Shown: one piece after another, positions 19,491 to 28,060 of the stretch
Position numbering within the stretch: the stretch's first letter is position 1
Layout of the letters: every line of letters starts with the position of its first letter
NCBI RefSeq assembly: GCF_000517405.1
Contig: NZ_CP006568.1
Span: 3,968,001 to 4,032,000, forward strand
Source: Candidatus Sodalis pierantonius str. SOPE
Lineage (GTDB): Bacteria > Pseudomonadota > Gammaproteobacteria > Enterobacterales > Enterobacteriaceae
Length of the DNA: 64,000 bases
Direction: 5' to 3'
Notes under the pieces: model-generated
Databases searched by the model: none
What the model saw: only the letters and a program-made list of their open reading frames with translations
What the model was told of the DNA's origin: nothing
Program-made: the position numbers and the translations under genes

Positions 19491-20240
19491 ATGGATACAC
19501 TGTTAATGGCTCTGCGAGAGCTGAAGTTGTCGGCAATGGTACAGGCGTTGGAGACGCAACGCGAACTCCCGGGGAGTTATGGGGAGCTGGGGTTCGAGGA
19601 GCGGTTGTCGCTGATGGTAGAAGCGGAAAATTTGCATAGAAAAAATAACTACATATGCCGTATTCGACGGCAATCGCAAATGCGCTTGCAGGCAAAACCG
19701 GAAGATATTCGCTATATCCCTAGCCGAGGAGTGACACCGGAACAGATGCGAGATCTGCTAGGGGGACAATATTTGAAATATCAGAAAAGCATACTCATCA
19801 CGGGGCCGACAGGTACGGGCAAAACCTGGCTCAGTTGTGCGCTTGGTGAGCAGGCATGCCGGCAGCAATATAGCGTGCGTTACTGGCGAGTGGGTCGGTT
19901 GCTGGCCCATCTTCACCAGTGTCAGGTAGACGGGACCTATCTAAAACAGCTTAAGCAGTTAGAAAAAATAGAGTTACTGATCTTGGACGACGTGGGCCTA
20001 GAATCAATAAGTCCGATGCAGGCAACGATACTGTTGGAGGTGATGGAAGATCGCTACGACAAAAGCAGCAGCATCCTGATCAGTCAACTGCCGGTGAAAA
20101 AATGGTATGGACTGATAGAAAACCCCACGATAGCTGACGCGTTACTCGATCGGTTAGTACACCCCAGCTATAGACTGGAACTTAAAGGTGAATCACTACG
20201 CAAAGTGCAAGGAGTAGCCAGCACAGGAAAAATAGACTAA
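19491..20240 (+). CDS. istB: IS21 transposition helper ATPase IstB, intact
   Basis: IstB is the AAA+ ATPase that helps IstA choose and capture target DNA. It has 249 residues in one frame. Walker A GPTGTGKT is at residues 105-112 and Walker B LLILDDVG is near 164-171. The Shine-Dalgarno AAGGAG lies upstream of the ATG, inside the istA stop region. It is complete, but its partner istA in this copy is dead, and the copy B version is broken by a stop codon, so it could act only with an IstA made elsewhere in the genome. Confidence 0.92.
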   Translation: MDTLLMALRELKLSAMVQALETQRELPGSYGELGFEERLSLMVEAENLHRKNNYICRIRRQSQMRLQAKPEDIRYIPSRGVTPEQMRDLLGGQYLKYQKSILITGPTGTGKTWLSCALGEQACRQQYSVRYWRVGRLLAHLHQCQVDGTYLKQLKQLEKIELLILDDVGLESISPMQATILLEVMEDRYDKSSSILISQLPVKKWYGLIENPTIADALLDRLVHPSYRLELKGESLRKVQGVASTGKID

Positions 20241-20315
20241 ACCCGGGTCAGAAGATGAGCGAACACGTGATCGAATATCACTGGAATGGGTGATCGGAAA
20301 ATATCGGGAATAAGA

Positions 20316-20353
20316 GACCCTGTACACGATTCTGGACCCTGTACACGATTCTG
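20316..20353. repeat. 19-bp tandem duplication of the IS256 terminus
   Basis: GACCCTGTACACGATTCTG occurs twice in perfect tandem (20316-20334 and 20335-20353). The second copy is the outer end of IS256 copy 2. It marks the junction between the truncated IS21 copy A and the IS256 element. Confidence 0.9.
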
Positions 20354-21650
20354 TGTAAATGCCTTTTCTCAGAAGTGACCGTCCAGGCGGTCACCGAACT
20401 CGATAATAAAGCGGCTCATTGCCATGCGCCAGTCCCTCAAAGGCATTGTCCATTTCTGTGAGGCCGCCTGTATCGCCAGCCACACCACCTTTTTCACTGC
20501 GTCGTCGGTCGGGAACACCTTGCGCTTTTTGATGGCATGCCGGATCACGCTGTTTAACGACTCGATGGCGTTGGTCGTGTAGATCACCTTGCGGATGTCC
20601 GTTGGGTAGGCAAAGAACGTGGCCAGATTGGCCCAGTTTGCCTGCCAGCTTCGACTTATTTGCGGGTAGCGGATGTCCCAGGCACTGGAGAACGCTTCCA
20701 GCGCCTGCAAGCCGGCTTCTTCCGTAGGGGCCTGATAGATAGCTTTCAGGTCGCGGGTGACGGCCTTGTAGTCCTTCCAGGAGACGAACCGCAGGCTGTT
20801 GCGCACCATATGTACGATACACAGCTGGAGCCGCGCCTCCGGATACACCGCGTTAATAGCGTCAGGGAAACCTTTCAGCCCGTCTACGCAGGCGATAAGG
20901 ATATCGTTCAGGCCGCGGTTTTTCAGCTCTGTCAGCACGTTCAGCCAGAACTTTGCGCCTTCATTTTCGGCCAGCCACATACCTAGCAACTCTTTCTGGC
21001 CTTCGATGTTGATGCCCAGCGCCAGGAACACAGATTTGTTGATGATGCGGCTGTCCTGCCGGACTTTTAGAACGATACAGTCAAGATAAACAATGGGATA
21101 GACTGCATCCAGAGGCCGGTTTTGCCATTCGACAACCTGCTCCATGACCGCATCGGTGACCTTTGAGACCAGCGCCGGCGAGACATCGGCGTCATACAGC
21201 TCTTTGAACGCGGCGGCGATCTCGCGGGTGGTCATCCCTTTGGCGTACAACGATAAAATCTGGTTATCCATCCCGGTAATCCGGGTCTGGTTCTTCTTCA
21301 CCAGTTGCGGTTCAAAGGAAACCGTCACGATCGCGCGGAGTACGCAGCGCCAGCGGGCCATCGCCAGTGGTAACGGTTTTTGTGGAATAGCCGTTGCGGG
21401 CGTTGGTCCCCGGTTTAGGCTGATTTTTATCGTAGCCGAGGTGATGGGTCATTTCGGCATTGAGAGCTGCTTCGACGCTGATTTTTTTCAGCAGCCGATC
21501 GAAGTGACTGAGATCTTCAGGGGTTTTGAGATTTTTGGCCAGTTCGTTAGCCAGAGCCTGCAACTGTTTTTCGTCCATAAATTAACCTGTTTTTGATGTT
21601 GGATTGAACATATCAAAATCAGGCAAATACACAAATTTCTAAACAGGCTC
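20335..21650 (-). mobile_element. IS256-family element, copy 2
   Basis: The element is 1316 bp from GACCCTGTACACG to AAACAGGCTC, with the same inverted ends as the other copies. On one side it joins the truncated IS21 copy A, on the other the 3' fragment of phnR. No 8-bp duplication is present, so at least one deletion or recombination occurred after insertion. Confidence 0.92.
20369..21578 (-). pseudogene. IS256-family transposase, one frameshift
   Basis: Same gene as 23848-25056 but with one extra C near 21320 (GGTTTCCTTTGAACC instead of GGTTTCTTTGAACC), which shifts the frame after about 86 codons. The downstream 300 or so codons, including all three catalytic acidic residues, are open. 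It is one base away from being restored. Confidence 0.92.
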
Positions 21651-21773
21651 GCGGAAAACAGCCCGGCGCTGTTTATTACCCGCATCAATCGCGACCAGCA
21701 TGGCCGCATTATCGATTGCGATCTGGAATATTGGCGCTATGACGCCCTGCACGTTAGCGTTGAGGCTGAATAG
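21651..21773 (+). pseudogene. phnR: PhnR-like regulator, 3' fragment
   Basis: The first 123 bases after IS256 copy 2 encode the end of a GntR/UTRA protein: SPALFITRINRDQHGRIIDC, then DLEYWRYDALHVSVEAE and TAG. This matches the C-terminus expected for PhnR, and the strand and order fit the 5' part at 17211-17807. Roughly eight codons between the two parts appear to be missing. Confidence 0.85.
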
Positions 21774-21793
21774 CAGCGCCGTGGAGAGACGCA

Positions 21794-21826
21794 ACATCGC
21801 TGTCTGCCGCGCAGACGCTGCGATGT
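21794..21826. terminator. strong hairpin after the phnR fragment
   Basis: ACATCGC and GCGATGT flank an inner GTCTGC/GCAGAC stem, giving a two-part hairpin 20 bases after the phnR stop. No T-run follows, so intrinsic termination is uncertain. The rest of 21827-22045 shows nothing recognisable. Confidence 0.4.
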
Positions 21827-22045
21827 CGGCGAGAAACCCTCTTAGCCTTGCCCCGGCGGCGAGGTGTTACCGCTAAAGCCAGCCGCACGCGGCGTAAAGC
21901 CTACGCCGTCGGTATCCCGCATGCGGCGTTAAGCCCAGGCTTCCGGCATCCTGCGGGAGCCGCCGCCTCGTCCAGAACACGCCAGGTACACGGTAAGGAG
22001 TCTATCGCCCCTTTCCGCCACGCCCGCGACGGCGAAACCGGGCGT

Positions 22046-22822
22046 TTAAAACGCGTCCGCCGGCAGGCGGAGCTGTCCGTCGGACGCGGTGACGCCGCCG
22101 TCTACCAGCAGGTTGACGCCGGTGATAAAACTGGCGTCATCGATGGCCAAAAAGGCCATCGCGGAAGCGACCTCACTGGCCTCCCCTGCACGCTCCATAG
22201 GGATACGCTGATAAAACTTCTCACAGGTTTCAGCGGCGAAACCCGCCGTCATACCGGTCATTACCAGGCTGGGGCACACGGAATTCACCCGTACGCCGTC
22301 GGCGGCATGGTCAAGCGCCATAGCGCGGGTGAGATTCACCACCGCGCTCTTGGCGGCGCAATAATGCGCGCCGCCCCAATCGCCGCCTAGCCCCGATACC
22401 GAGACATTATTGACAATGCAGCCGCGGCTGGCGATAAGATGCGGCAGCGCCAACGTCGAACAGGCGAGAACGCCGTCAATATTGACCGAGGCCACCTTAT
22501 GCCAGTTGTCTAGGCCGCTTTGCAACACGGTTCCAGGTATCTGCACCCCTGCATTATTCACCAGCACATCTATGCGGGCATAGCGCCCCATCACCTGGCC
22601 TATCATGGATTCCACCGCCTGCCTGTCGGCCACATCCGCCTGCACCACCATATGCCGGTCGGGCGCCAGTCGCGCGGCCACGCGCTGTAGTTTATGCAGT
22701 TGGCGGCTGACCAGCACCACCGTCGCACCTTCCTGGGCGAAACGCTCCACCGCCGCCGCGCCGATACCGCTGGACGCACCGGTCACTACCACTACTTTCC
22801 GCTGAAAACGCATGGTTGACAC
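22046..22822 (-). CDS. short-chain dehydrogenase/reductase, classical type
   Basis: This 258-residue, intact NAD(P)-dependent oxidoreductase has the cofactor motif TGASSGIG near residues 15-22, NNAG near 90, the catalytic Ser region (NNVSVSGLGG), YCAAK as the YxxxK motif near 154-158, and the closing FITGVNLLVDGG. The overall look is that of sugar or 3-oxoacyl-type SDRs; the substrate cannot be told. ATG 22820-22822 (MSTMRF) or the internal ATG three codons later may be the start. It is the third gene of a minus-strand trio with a DUF1349 gene and a Dabb gene, now boxed in by IS elements on both sides. Confidence 0.85.
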   Translation of the reverse strand: MSTMRFQRKVVVVTGASSGIGAAAVERFAQEGATVVLVSRQLHKLQRVAARLAPDRHMVVQADVADRQAVESMIGQVMGRYARIDVLVNNAGVQIPGTVLQSGLDNWHKVASVNIDGVLACSTLALPHLIASRGCIVNNVSVSGLGGDWGGAHYCAAKSAVVNLTRAMALDHAADGVRVNSVCPSLVMTGMTAGFAAETCEKFYQRIPMERAGEASEVASAMAFLAIDDASFITGVNLLVDGGVTASDGQLRLPADAF

Positions 22823-22846
22823 TCCTTTGGGTTGTAACTCCTTTAA

Positions 22847-23459
22847 CTAGCTGACGCAGGCTTCGCTTCCGGCAGCCTGCAGTTTGATACCACTAAAGCG
22901 GGCGACCAGCCCTGCTTTATCCGGACAGGCGGCGTAAACGCCCCACAGCAACGGCGCACGACCAACGGGAAAGGGGCAAAAATCCGCACTACCCGCAGAC
23001 AACCGTCCGATCCGCCGGCCGAGAGCACCAGCGCCTCCTGGCGCAGACTGATTTTGAAAAATAGCCGCTGGGTCTGCCCCCCGGCCACTCCATCCCCGAC
23101 CAGTCGGACAACCCCGCGCGCGTCGCCGCCACGCCGAGCCAAGTGGCATTATCCGGCTCGCGTTCCGCGCAAAATTTGATCCAATCGTCGGCGGACAGTC
23201 GGACCATCAGCCCGGCCTGGTCATAACAATGGCGCGGCCGGAAATGAACGCAGGCGCAAAGCTCGGCGTCGCCGCGAAATTCGCTCAGCAGCGCATGTCC
23301 ATTGTCGGCGTTATGACCAAACCAAGTCTGTCGCCAGAAATCGGTGCCGGCGGCCGGGCATATCGACACCCCCGACGGCCCGATGAACATTTTGCCGGCA
23401 GGATTGAGCGCCACCATACGGCTATCGGGCGGACGAAGGGTAAAGGCCTCAGCGACCAT
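22847..23459 (-). pseudogene. DUF1349-family protein, two frameshifts
   Basis: This is a concanavalin-like DUF1349 protein (about 200 codons). The 5' frame from ATG 23457-23459 reads MVAEAFTLRPPDSRMVA and then the family core: GLMVRLSADDWIKFCAE, LSDWSGMEWPGG. The frame shifts near 23090 to LFFKISLRQEALVLSAGG and again near 22955 to WGVYAACPDKAGLVARFSG, ending at 22847. Family function is not established; members often sit beside sugar-metabolism genes. The start overlaps the stop of the Dabb gene, so the two were translationally coupled. Confidence 0.75.
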
Positions 23460-23775
23460 CGGTACCGTCCTCCGCCCGGCGATCGAAAACCAGCAGCGAC
23501 TCGACACCTTGCGCCAAGGCCGGTAACAGGATATCGTCGCTGACCGATTGATGATGGGGATGCGCCAAATAGGCCTCAAGCGCCGACCTATCCTCTAACC
23601 AAAGCGCTATCATATGGTGGAAGCCTTTATCGCGCTGCTCACGGCTAAGATTGTCGTACCAGCGCGCGCGTTTGATGCTCGGGATATGCGTCACCATATC
23701 CAGTAGCGCTTTGGCGACAGACTGAATCGTTTCTTGTGATGCATCCTGACGGAATTGCAAAAAGACGTTGTGCTC
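23449..23775 (-). pseudogene. Dabb-domain (stress-responsive A/B barrel) protein lacking its start
   Basis: This small alpha/beta-barrel-like protein of about 108 residues reads EHNVFLQFRQDASQETIQSV, then HIPSIKRARWYDNLSREQRD and FHHMIALWLEDRSALEAYL, the typical Dabb pattern. The frame is open right up to the IS256 copy 3 boundary at 23775, and the codons just before EHN, including the initiation codon, have been replaced by the IS end. A TTG at 23758-23760 could in principle start translation five codons in, with no good ribosome site seen. The biochemical role is unknown; such proteins often dimerise and some act as small enzymes. Confidence 0.7.
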
Positions 23776-25090
23776 GAGCCTGTTTAGAAATTTGTGTATT
23801 TGCCTGATTTTGATATGTTCAATCCAACATCAAAAACAGGTTAATTTATGGACGAAAAACAGTTGCAGGCTCTGGCTAACGAACTGGCCAAAAATCTCAA
23901 AACCCCTGAAGATCTCAGTCACTTCGATCGGCGGCTGAAAAAAATTAGCGTCGAAGCAGCTCTCAATGCCGAAATGACCCATCACCTCGGCTACGATAAA
24001 AATCAGCCTAAACCGGGGACCAACGCCCGCAACGGCTATTCCACAAAAACCGTTACCACTGGCGATGGCCCGCTGGCGCTGCGTACTCCGCGCGATCGTG
24101 ACGGTTTCTTTGAACCGCAACTGGTGAAGAAGAACCAGACCCGGATTACCGGGATGGATAACCAGATTTTATCGTTGTACGCCAAAGGGATGACCACCCG
24201 CGAGATCGCCGCCGCGTTCAAAGAGCTGTATGACGCCGATGTCTCGCCGGCGCTGGTCTCAAAGGTCACCGATGCGGTCATGGAGCAGGTTGTCGAATGG
24301 CAAAACCGGCCTCTGGATGCAGTCTATCCCATTGTTTATCTTGACTGTATCGTTCTAAAAGTCCGGCAGGACAGCCGCATCATCAACAAATCTGTGTTCC
24401 TGGCGCTGGGCATCAACATCGAAGGCCAGAAAGAGTTGCTAGGTATGTGGCTGGCCGAAAATGAAGGCGCAAAGTTCTGGCTGAACGTGCTGACAGAGCT
24501 GAAAAACCGCGGCCTGAACGATATCCTTATCGCCTGCGTAGACGGGCTGAAAGGTTTCCCTGACGCTATTAACGCGGTGTATCCGGAGGCGCGGCTCCAG
24601 CTGTGTATCGTACATATGGTGCGCAACAGCCTGCGGTTCGTCTCCTGGAAGGACTACAAGGCCGTCACCCGCGACCTGAAAGCTATCTATCAGGCCCCTA
24701 CGGAAGAAGCCGGCTTGCAGGCGCTGGAAGCGTTCTCCAGTGCCTGGGACATCCGCTACCCGCAAATAAGTCGAAGCTGGCAGGCAAACTGGGCCAATCT
24801 GGCCACGTTCTTTGCCTACCCAACGGACATCCGCAAGGTGATCTACACGACCAACGCCATCGAGTCGTTAAACAGCGTGATCCGGCATGCCATCAAAAAG
24901 CGCAAGGTGTTCCCGACCGACGACGCAGTGAAAAAGGTGGTGTGGCTGGCGATACAGGCGGCCTCACAGAAATGGACAATGCCTTTGAGGGACTGGCGCA
25001 TGGCAATGAGCCGCTTTATTATCGAGTTCGGTGAACGCCTGGACGGTCACTTCTGAGAAAAGGCATTTACACAGAATCGTGTACAGGGTC
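23776..25090 (+). mobile_element. IS256-family element, copy 3, complete
   Basis: The element is 1315 bp with both terminal repeats (GAGCCTGTTTAGAAATTTGT on the left; the right ends CGTGTACAGGGTC). It is the reference copy here because its transposase is whole. The left flank is TTGTGCTC (Dabb gene) and the right flank GATCAGCT (IS21 copy B end), so no 8-bp duplication is seen and the two IS elements touch directly at 25090/25091. Confidence 0.95.
23848..25056 (+). CDS. IS256-family transposase, intact
   Basis: This 402-residue mutator-type (MULE) DDE transposase is the only one of four IS256 copies in the window with an unbroken frame. The likely catalytic residues are D166 (in VYLDCIVLK), D232 (in ACVDGLKGF) and E339 (in TTNAIESLN), with the conserved LCIVHMVRNS motif between the second and third. 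The N-terminal 140 residues contain a helix-turn-helix-like segment (GMTTREIAAAFKELY) for binding the element ends. It may drive transposition of all copies. Confidence 0.95.
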   Translation: MDEKQLQALANELAKNLKTPEDLSHFDRRLKKISVEAALNAEMTHHLGYDKNQPKPGTNARNGYSTKTVTTGDGPLALRTPRDRDGFFEPQLVKKNQTRITGMDNQILSLYAKGMTTREIAAAFKELYDADVSPALVSKVTDAVMEQVVEWQNRPLDAVYPIVYLDCIVLKVRQDSRIINKSVFLALGINIEGQKELLGMWLAENEGAKFWLNVLTELKNRGLNDILIACVDGLKGFPDAINAVYPEARLQLCIVHMVRNSLRFVSWKDYKAVTRDLKAIYQAPTEEAGLQALEAFSSAWDIRYPQISRSWQANWANLATFFAYPTDIRKVIYTTNAIESLNSVIRHAIKKRKVFPTDDAVKKVVWLAIQAASQKWTMPLRDWRMAMSRFIIEFGERLDGHF

Positions 25091-25191
25091 GATCAGCTGT
25101 TCCGGCGACATCCGATCAGTTATTCTGATATTTTCCGATCACCCATTCCAGTGATATTCGATCACGTGTTCGCTCATCTTCTGACTCGGGT

Positions 25192-25941
25192 TTAGTCTAT
25201 TTTTCCTGTGCTGGCTACTCCTTGCTCTTTGCGTGGTGATTCGCCTTTAAGTTCCAGTCTATAGCTGGGGTGTACTAACCGATCGAGTAACGCGTCAGCT
25301 GTCGTGGGGTTTTCTATCAGTCCATACCATTTTTTCACCGGCAGTTGACTGATCAGGATTCTGCTGCTTTTGTCGTAGCGATCTTCCATCACCTCCAACA
25401 GCATCGTTGCCTGCATCGGACTTATTGATTCTAGGCCCACGTCGTCCAAGATCAGTAACTCTATTTTTTCTAACTGCTTAAGTTGTTTTAGATAGGTCCC
25501 GTCTACCTTACACTGGTGAAGATGGGCCAGCAACCGACCCACTCGCCAGTAACGCACGCTATATTGCTGCCGGCATGCCTGCTCACCAAGCGCACAACTG
25601 AGCCAGGTTTTGCCCGTACCTGTCGGCCCCGTGATGAGTATGCTTTTCTGATATTTCAGATATTGTCCCCCTAACAGATCTCGCATCTGTTCCGGTGTCA
25701 CTCCTCGGCTAGGGATATAGCGGATATCTTCCGGTTTTGCCTGCAAGCGCATTTGCGATTACCGTCGCATACGGCATATGTGGTTATTTTTTCTATGCAA
25801 ATTTTCCGCTTCTACCATCAGCGACAACCGCTCTTCGAACCCCAGCTCCCCATAACTCCCCGGGAGTTCGCGTTGCGTCTCCAACGCCTGGACCATTGCC
25901 GACAACTTCAGCTCTCGCAGAGCCATTAACAGTGTATCCAT
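25192..25941 (-). pseudogene. istB: IS21 helper ATPase istB, internal stop
   Basis: Same gene as 19491-20240. A Gln codon (CAA in copy A) is TAA at 25759-25761, ending translation after 60 residues. The part after the stop still contains Walker A GPTGTGKT and Walker B LLILDDVG, but no good restart site precedes it. Confidence 0.92.
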
Positions 25942-25952
25942 ATTTATTCTCC

Positions 25953-27504
25953 TTAGTAATAACTGTCCGGACCTCGGAGGTTTTCGTGAACCAGCATTGA
26001 TACGCCGGCTCCGTCCTGGGTGACCTCACTTTCACGACCGTGTTTCAATACGTTGGCTATGAAAGAGCGGTTAATGCACCCTTTCTCCAACGCCAGCGAG
26101 CAGGCCTTCTCCAGTCGCGTCGTCTCATAGCGCCGTTGCAGATTGAGTAGTCCCAGCACGGAGCGGTAAGCCTGCTCCGGATGGGCTTTGCTCTTTTGGA
26201 TGGACTCGACCACTTTCAGTGTGCACACACCCACCGACAGCGCCCAACTGCACAGCCTTTCCGGCGTCCACTGACTCTGCCCCTTATGGTTAGCCGGCAT
26301 GTGCGCCGCCTGAGTCGTGTGCCTATAGGCGTTATCGCTGCGAGGGTGCGTAGCCACGCAGACGCCCTTATGGTGGATTTGCACCAGCCGTTGGGTGGCG
26401 ATGACGTCAACGCGCTCGCCAACCAGCGGATGCGGCACCGAGTACCAGTTTTTGCCGTAGTCTATGTGGTAATCAGGTCCCACTCGGGCAACGAGATACT
26501 CACTGTATTCCCATTGTGTGGGCGGTAGAGGCCCAAGAGCCGGTTTGTCCAGCTGCTCGAAGCGTTCAAGGCGACTTTGTCCGCCGTAATGACGCATCGG
26601 GCGCAAATTCAACTCATGATTGAGTTCTCGTATCACCTGGTTGAGTTCGGCCAGCGAGTAGAACCTACGTTTACGCAACCGGGCCAAAACCCAGCGTTCT
26701 ACCAGCTGCACAGTTAATTCTGCCTTCGCCTTGTCTTTCGGTTTTTTCGGGCGTGCCGGTAGCACCACTGTCTCATAGTGATTTGCCAGCGCCTGGTAGC
26801 TCTGGTTTATGACCGGCTCATAGCGGTCAGGGGTGCTGACAGCGCTGCGCAGATTATCAGGTATCATCAGCTCCGGAACCCCACCCATGAAGTGCAGGCA
26901 GCGGCTATTGGCGTTGAGCCACGATGCCATGTCCTGGCCTTCGCAGGCTTCGATATACGCATAGCCTGACACGCCCATGGCAGCGACGAAGATAGCGACC
27001 TGGCGTACGCTACCGGTCGCAGGGTTGACGATAGGTACGGTGGGGCCACAGAAGTCGATGAAGAGCTTTTCGCCAGCCTTGTGCTCCATGCGCATGGAAC
27101 GCCGCTGCTTCTTTTTCCAGTCACGGAACAGTGCACAAAACTGTGAGTAACCGAGGGCATCACCGCCCACGGCGGACTGATATTCCATCCAGAGCAGCTG
27201 CTTGGTCATGCCCTTGCGGCTTAACTCGGTATCGATATCAAGCCAGCTGGGTAAGGTATTGATAACTTTTCCGGATTTGCCGGGATAGAGCAGGCGGTCG
27301 AGGTCGACGGGGGGACAGTTCCGCCGGCAATGGCCAGACCAGGTTAGCTACCGTGAATCGGCCGAGGATATCGTGCACGGTAGTACAGCCTATGCCGAGC
27401 GCTGCTGCGATAGTGCGATTCGAGCGACGCTGCTCGAATTTCATACGTAACACATTAATATAGATGCATATTTCCGTTCTCGCTTTCTTCTTTTTACGTG
27501 CCAT
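25953..27504 (-). pseudogene. istA: IS21 transposase istA, early frameshift
   Basis: It starts at ATG 27502-27504 (MARKKKKARTEICIYINVLR). One extra C near 27310 (CTGTCCCCCCGTC against CTGTCCCCCGTC in copy A) shifts the frame after PLPAELSP. The remaining about 418 codons from MTKQLLWMEY are open to 25953 and hold the DDE core. The Trp codon that is a stop in copy A is intact here, so the two copies decayed independently. Confidence 0.92.
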
Positions 27505-27644
27505 GCCCCCGGAAGCTAAAAGTCTCCAGAGTATGGCGGAACAGAAGATGAGCGATCGGACAGAATCGGAATCGCTGATCGGGCGACCGGAATCAGTGAT
27601 CGGGTGAAATCGGAATCAGTGATCGGATGTGACCGGAACCAGCA

Positions 27645-27716
27645 GGTACCCGCTGTTGCGGAAGAAATACCGCCTGCCATCATCATCGCCCCTGTCAAAA
27701 CAGTTAATTTTTTCAT
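27645..27716 (-). pseudogene. fimbrial subunit, only the signal peptide left
   Basis: From ATG 27714-27716 the frame reads MKKLTVLTGAMMMAGG then ISSATAGT, a clear signal peptide with cleavage site, before IS21 copy B cuts it. It sits right after a fimbrial chaperone gene, so a pilin-type subunit is the natural reading. A GTG two codons upstream is an alternative start. The mature domain is absent from this window. Confidence 0.65.
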
Positions 27717-28060
27717 CTTCACATACCTTTATTTTAATGATTTCACCGCACTGCCGATGAAACCTTCTCACTGATATCGCTAAAATTTGCCAGGGTGTCA
27801 TAAATGACTTTGCCGCTCTGGTGACGTTTTGATTTTTACGGGGTAACGCTTCGCTGGTAAAAGGCGCGACCATATCGATGGTTAATGCTTGTTGGCCGTC
27901 TGCCAGCGCTTTATTCACCGTGATAAAATAGGGCGTTGGGTTCTTAACCGTTAATTTCCCACTTTGATAAAACCATTCGAGCTTTTTCCAGGCATCGCCT
28001 CTATCCGCGGCAACCCCTTGCGGCCGGAAAAAGGGTTTAATGCGCGTCTGCATCGCTAGC

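Larger units (their letters stand above)
17808..20315 (+). mobile_element. IS21-family element, copy A, 3' end truncated
   Basis: The left end is TGCTGGTTCCGGTCACATCC, followed by degenerate subterminal repeats of the CCGATCANNGATTCCG type, as IS21 elements carry. It then holds istA and istB. Compared with copy B (25091-27644), the right-hand terminus is missing: identity runs to ATCGGAAAATATC near 20307, followed by a few diverged bases, and then IS256 sequence begins at 20316. It lies within phnR. No target duplication can be seen, because the right end is lost. Confidence 0.9.
17808..27644. repeat. large inverted repeat of IS21 plus IS256 around a 2.1-kb core
   Basis: Left arm 17808-21650 is IS21(+) followed by IS256(-); right arm 23776-27644 is IS256(+) followed by IS21(-). 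The arms are about 3.85 kb each, nearly identical and in opposite orientation. The core is 21651-23775 (phnR tail, SDR gene, DUF1349 remnant, Dabb gene). Recombination between the arms would invert the core. Confidence 0.88.
25091..27644 (-). mobile_element. IS21-family element, copy B
   Basis: This is a 2554-bp element. Its istA-proximal end is at 27644 (TGCTGGTTCCGGTCACATCC on the minus strand) and its istB-proximal end abuts IS256 copy 3 at 25091. Near 27575-27635 it carries three subterminal repeats of the CCGATCACTGATTCCG type, one more than copy A. It truncates a fimbrial subunit gene after about 25 codons. Both transposition genes are broken. Confidence 0.9.

Noticed and set aside
21651..23775. 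Core of the IS palindrome as a new invertible defence or switch system
   Set aside because: No recombinase or specific inversion sites are present; the contents are metabolic-type genes and decayed fragments, so only passive homologous inversion is plausible.
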